A stretch of DNA of 17,097 nt from Marinovum sp. (GTDB lineage Bacteria; Pseudomonadota; Alphaproteobacteria; Rhodobacterales; Rhodobacteraceae). The stretch lies in NCBI GenBank assembly GCA_002684375.1, contig NYVC01000104.1:8204-25300 (forward strand). The letters are read 5' to 3'. Shown here piece by piece: positions 14,634 to 17,097 of this stretch; positions within the stretch are counted from its first letter, which is position 1, and each line of letters starts with the position of its first letter. Made by a program: the position numbers and the translations under genes. The notes beneath the pieces were generated by a model. The model was not told where the DNA came from and did no database searches. It worked only from the letters and a program-made list of their open reading frames with translations.

Positions 14634-16022
14634 ATGATAAGTTCTCAAACGCTGGTTGAAAAAATATGGAATAACCATCGTATCCTCAGCAATGAGGGCA
14701 TGGATTTGCTGTTTATAGACCGACATTTCGTGCATGAAGGATCTCATCATGCCTTTCACAAAATATCAGCATCGGGGCGTGAGGTACGACATCCTCGGCT
14801 GACCTTTGGTGTTGCCGATCACTATGCGCCCACGGGGGTTGGAAAACCCGATGAAGCAATGTCAGTTATGATCTCGCGACTGCGGGAAAATACCGCACAA
14901 CACCGCATCGATAGCTTTGATCTAAGTGATGCACGTCATGGGATTGTGCATGTTACCATGCCCGAACAAGGGCTCAGCTTGCCGGGAACAACCATCGTAT
15001 GTGGCGATAGCCACACCGCCACTCATGGCGCATTCGGAGCGTTTGCATTTGGGATCGGGGCCTCGGAAGTCGCCCATGTGCTGGCCACGCAAACCCTGTG
15101 GCAAAAGCCGGTTGAACCGATGCGGATTACGATCAACGGCCGTTTGCCCTTTGGCACCAGTGCAAAAGACCTGGCGCTGTACGTGATCGCCCAGATTGGC
15201 ACGGGAGGAGCGGCCGGATATTCGGTTGAATACGCAGGTGATACGGTTGCCGGGCTCTCGATTGAAGGCCGGATGACCCTGTGTAATATGACCATCGAAA
15301 TGGGCGCCCGGTCGGGCATTATTCCACCCGACGACATCACATTTGCCTGGCTTAAAGGGCGCGCCCTGGCACCTGTTGGCGCAGATTGGGACACGGCCGT
15401 AGCGCAGTGGCGGGATTTAAAGTCTGATAGAAACGCGACATTTAAGAAAGATCTCACGATAGAGGCTTCAAACGTAGTGCCAATGGTAACTTGGGGCACG
15501 GCACCAGATCAGGTGGCCGCAGTAACAGCATGTGTGCCGTCTGATGGGGCCGATGATGCCGCGCTGCGCTATATGGGTCTGACTGCTGGACAAGCGATCA
15601 CAGCAATGCCCATCGATCAGGCCTTTATCGGATCTTGTACCAATGGCCGCTATTCGGATTTGCTTGAGGCCAGTCGGGTATTGCTCGACAATCAAGTCAA
15701 AGTGCCTTTGCTCATATCGCCGGGGTCCGCCGAGGTCGCGCGGCAGGCCGAAGCAAACGGGCTGGTCGATATTTTCATTCAATCGGGGGCCACATGGGCG
15801 CGCAGCGGATGCTCGCTCTGCGTCGGGATGAATGGCGACCGGGTCAAACCGGGTCAGCGCTGTGCCTCGACCTCCAATCGCAACTTTAAAGGCCGACAGG
15901 GCAAGGGCTCGCGGACCCATTTGATGAGCCCTGCAATGGTTGCGGCCGCCGCGGTGGCAGGATGCATCGTCGATGTGCGCCAACATGCCGGATATCGGCG
16001 CTCTGGGTCGGTGCCAAGATGA
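14634..16022 (+). CDS. LeuC-like hydro-lyase large subunit (aconitase superfamily)
   Basis: This 462-residue large subunit resembles 3-isopropylmalate dehydratase. The N-terminus TLVEKIWNNHRI is family-typical and supports the start at 14634 despite a weak ribosome site. It contains IDRHFVHEGSHHAF, the VCGDSHTATHGAFGAFAFGIGASEVAHVLATQTLW region, and all three 4Fe-4S ligands: Cys335 in GSCTNGRYSDL, and Cys393 and Cys396 in GCSLCVGMN. It ends with TSNRNFKGRQGKGSRTHLMSP. These enzymes reversibly hydrate cis-double-bond diacids. There is no leuA or leuB nearby, and the neighbours are catabolic. A role as a (substituted) maleate hydratase, as in dimethylmaleate hydratase or maleate hydratase, is thus more likely than leucine synthesis. 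It overlaps the small-subunit gene by 4 bases. Confidence 0.88.
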   Translation: MISSQTLVEKIWNNHRILSNEGMDLLFIDRHFVHEGSHHAFHKISASGREVRHPRLTFGVADHYAPTGVGKPDEAMSVMISRLRENTAQHRIDSFDLSDARHGIVHVTMPEQGLSLPGTTIVCGDSHTATHGAFGAFAFGIGASEVAHVLATQTLWQKPVEPMRITINGRLPFGTSAKDLALYVIAQIGTGGAAGYSVEYAGDTVAGLSIEGRMTLCNMTIEMGARSGIIPPDDITFAWLKGRALAPVGADWDTAVAQWRDLKSDRNATFKKDLTIEASNVVPMVTWGTAPDQVAAVTACVPSDGADDAALRYMGLTAGQAITAMPIDQAFIGSCTNGRYSDLLEASRVLLDNQVKVPLLISPGSAEVARQAEANGLVDIFIQSGATWARSGCSLCVGMNGDRVKPGQRCASTSNRNFKGRQGKGSRTHLMSPAMVAAAAVAGCIVDVRQHAGYRRSGSVPR

Positions 16023-16630
16023 GACCCTTTACCGTACTAACCGGTGACTGCGTTTTGATGCCCTCGGAAAATATTGATACCGACCAGTTGATACCAGCCC
16101 GTTTTATGAACAGGACGCGTTCTTCTGGGTACGGCGGGTATCTTTTTTATGATTTACGCTATGACGCGCACGGTGCGCAAATACCTGAATTTGAGCTGAA
16201 CAAAACGAGTGGATCAGAAGTAATCTTGGTCGGTGGCCAAAATTTTGGCTGTGGGTCATCACGGGAAGCGGCAGTTTACGCGCTGCTAGATTATGGATTC
16301 CGGGCCATTGTAGCACCGAGCTTTGGCGATATATTTCGCAACAATGCCAGCAAAAATGGACTTTTGACGGTGCCTCTTAAGGATCAAGATCATACTGAAT
16401 TTGTCGAACAGTTGTCGCAATCGGGGTCTACGAATGTCAAAATTGATCTGGCGATGCAAACTCTTGGATTTACGTCTGGCGCCAACTTTAGCTTTGAGAT
16501 TGACCCCGCAATCAAACGCAAGATGTTGCAGGGGATCGATGATCTTGCTGAAACTTTGCAATACAAAGCCATGATAGAGAATTTCGAAACGAAGTATCTT
16601 CGAAGCAAACCGTGGCTATTTCCGAAATAA
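16019..16630 (+). CDS. LeuD-like hydro-lyase small subunit
   Basis: This 203-residue swivel-domain subunit partners the LeuC-like protein. Clear family landmarks are MPSENIDTDQLIPARFM, GYLFYDLRYDAHG, GGQNFGCGSSRE (72-83), DYGFRAIVAPSFGDIFRNNASKNGLL, and a C-terminal tail that ends PWLFPK. The start at 16019 overlaps the LeuC-like stop (ATGA). An in-frame ATG at 15962 would add 19 non-family residues inside the upstream gene. After the active-site loop GCGSSRE the usual His-Ala is Ala84-Ala85 (typical LeuD: SSREHA), which might alter substrate choice. With the large subunit it would form a heterodimeric Fe-S hydratase. It is the last gene of the + strand run, and mobile DNA starts within about 150 bases. 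No clear terminator follows. Confidence 0.88.
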   Translation: MRPFTVLTGDCVLMPSENIDTDQLIPARFMNRTRSSGYGGYLFYDLRYDAHGAQIPEFELNKTSGSEVILVGGQNFGCGSSREAAVYALLDYGFRAIVAPSFGDIFRNNASKNGLLTVPLKDQDHTEFVEQLSQSGSTNVKIDLAMQTLGFTSGANFSFEIDPAIKRKMLQGIDDLAETLQYKAMIENFETKYLRSKPWLFPK

Positions 16631-16649
16631 GTTTAAATGAAGTGGCTTC

Positions 16650-16919
16650 GATATGATCTGACAACGCCCCTCTTTGCAGCAGACTGGAATGAGAGCGGCG
16701 CCTCTCTTGAATGAGATGATGGTTGTCCGTTTTGAGGGAGGTGCAAACCAAGCCATTAAAGAAGGAAACCACAATGTTGAATACCACTAATAGGATCATC
16801 AAACACAAAACAGGCTTGCTGAACCTGGCTGAAGCACTAGGCAAAGTGCCGAAGGCCAGCGAGGTCATGGGCATGTCACGTGACACATTCTACCGCTCCA
16901 AATCGGCGGTAGAGGATTT
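16650..16919 (+). mobile_element. Left part of an IS481-type insertion sequence, interrupted
   Basis: The 5' leader and first third of an insertion sequence lie directly after the LeuD-like gene. The element is recognised from the truncated transposase it encodes. Its left terminal repeat could not be fixed; about 16650 is a guess. A small repeat GAGAG-CGGCGC-CTCTC lies at 16691-16706. The right side is replaced at about 16920 by an IS3-type element. Confidence 0.5.
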
Positions 16920-16938
16920 TGGACCTGTCCCGTTTTAA
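16774..16938 (+). pseudogene. Truncated IS481-type transposase, N-terminal fragment
   Basis: This 54-codon reading frame begins at an ATG with AAGGA 7 bases upstream. It matches the helix-turn-helix N-terminus that I know from one group of IS481-family transposases: HKTGLLNLAEALG, then KASEVMGMSRDTFYRSKSAVED. The genuine family sequence appears to stop at VED (codon ending about 16917). The last residues (FGPVPF and the stop) come from the inserted IS3-type end. The DDE catalytic domain is absent, so the fragment cannot transpose. It might still bind terminal repeats, but more likely it is dead. Confidence 0.7.
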
Positions 16939-17097
16939 TGCCGCCCCAAGTGCTCGTTTAAGCCACTTTCCTTTCGAAAGCGACGGGGCTTTTCCAGCCC
17001 AATGCTGAGTGTCGGCGTCGCGGGTTGTAGAAGCCGTTGATGTATTCAAAGATGGCCAACTCGGCGTCTCTGCGCGTCTGCCACGACCTGCGCCAGA
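16920..17097 (-). mobile_element. End of an IS3-family element inserted in the IS481-type gene
   Basis: The sequence changes at about 16920 to TGGACCTGTCCCG, a plausible IS3-type terminal inverted repeat beginning with TG. The 3' end of an IS3-type transposase gene follows on the minus strand. The element continues past the window edge, so neither the other repeat nor a target duplication can be checked. Confidence 0.6.
16958..17097 (-). CDS. IS3-family transposase (OrfB), C-terminal end, partial
   Basis: Reading the minus strand into a TAA at 16960-16958 gives 45 residues open at the window edge. They include TRRDAELAIFEYINGFYN, PRRRHSALGWKSPVAFE and the final KVA. This is the conserved C-terminus of IS3-family OrfB integrase-type transposases (rve domain, with the family pattern Y-N-x-x-R-x-H-S-x-L-G). 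The catalytic DDE residues lie beyond the window. The stop falls about 40 bases from the presumed element end, which is normal for this family. Confidence 0.85.
   Translation of the reverse strand, partial: WRRSWQTRRDAELAIFEYINGFYNPRRRHSALGWKSPVAFERKVA

Noticed and set aside
14474..14659. A 61-codon reading frame in the gap before the LeuC-like gene; its internal part (MKTVTTQDLQKNP) faintly recalls antitoxin N-termini
   Set aside because: No ribosome site, no partner toxin gene, a 26-base overlap with the LeuC-like gene, and the similarity is too short to trust.
15962..16018. Earlier in-frame start for the LeuD-like gene
   Set aside because: The added residues are not family-like and lie fully inside the LeuC-like gene; ATG at 16019 gives a standard ATGA overlap.
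14634..16630. Leucine biosynthesis operon (leuCD)
   Set aside because: No leuA or leuB is present, and all neighbours are transport and catabolic genes.
1..17097. CRISPR array, tRNA, rRNA or phage genes
   Set aside because: I saw no regularly spaced repeats, no cloverleaf-type sequences and no phage structural motifs on either strand.

Overview
The window looks like a catabolic gene island from an alphaproteobacterium, most likely a marine Rhodobacteraceae (Roseobacter-type) organism. This is inferred from the mid-50s % GC judged by eye, the densely packed genes with 4- and 8-base overlaps, the Tat-exported LivK-type binding protein, and insertion-sequence remnants of the kinds common in that family. 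The assignment is tentative.

Layout. 183-1141 (+) holds two translationally coupled small genes: a 4-oxalocrotonate-tautomerase domain fused to a SnoaL/NTF2-like domain, and a free-standing SnoaL-like protein. They converge on 1138-1902 (-), an Asp/Glu/hydantoin-racemase-family protein. A divergent control region (1903-2062) separates that gene from a GntR/HutC-type (UTRA) regulator, which opens a long + strand gene run. Next come a complete branched-chain-amino-acid/amide-type ABC transporter (2934-7629: binding protein, two permeases, two ATPases), an isocitrate-lyase/PEP-mutase-superfamily lyase (7778-8671), hydantoinase/oxoprolinase subunits HyuB and HyuA (8664-12457), an isochorismatase-fold hydrolase (12462-13076), a FAD_binding_2 flavoprotein (13080-14477), and a LeuC/LeuD-type hydro-lyase pair (14634-16630). 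The right edge (about 16650-17097) is mobile DNA: the 5' end of an IS481-type transposase gene, cut off by an IS3-type element that reads in from the right.

How the genes may work together (inference). The transporter would import a small, probably nitrogen-containing acid, amide or imide. HyuAB would open a cyclic amide or imide at the cost of ATP. The isochorismatase-fold and racemase-fold proteins would process the opened product. The flavoprotein could introduce or remove a C=C bond. The LeuCD-like enzyme would hydrate a (substituted) maleate to a malate, and the isocitrate-lyase-family enzyme would cleave that malate to a 2-oxoacid plus a carboxylic acid. The last two steps match the end of anaerobic nicotinate degradation (dimethylmaleate hydratase, then dimethylmalate lyase). 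The set does not match a complete pathway that I can name. It is therefore a candidate for an undescribed route, for example for alkylated maleimides/succinimides or hydantoin-like compounds.

Several proteins depart from their families at catalytic positions. The racemase-like protein lacks both catalytic cysteines, the isochorismatase-like protein has Gly in place of the nucleophilic Cys, the tautomerase keeps Pro-1 but not the two 4-OT substrate arginines, and the flavoprotein lacks the fumarate-reductase arginines. Three gaps inside the + strand run (4170-4263, 7630-7777, 14478-14633) each carry an inverted repeat and may adjust expression of the downstream genes.
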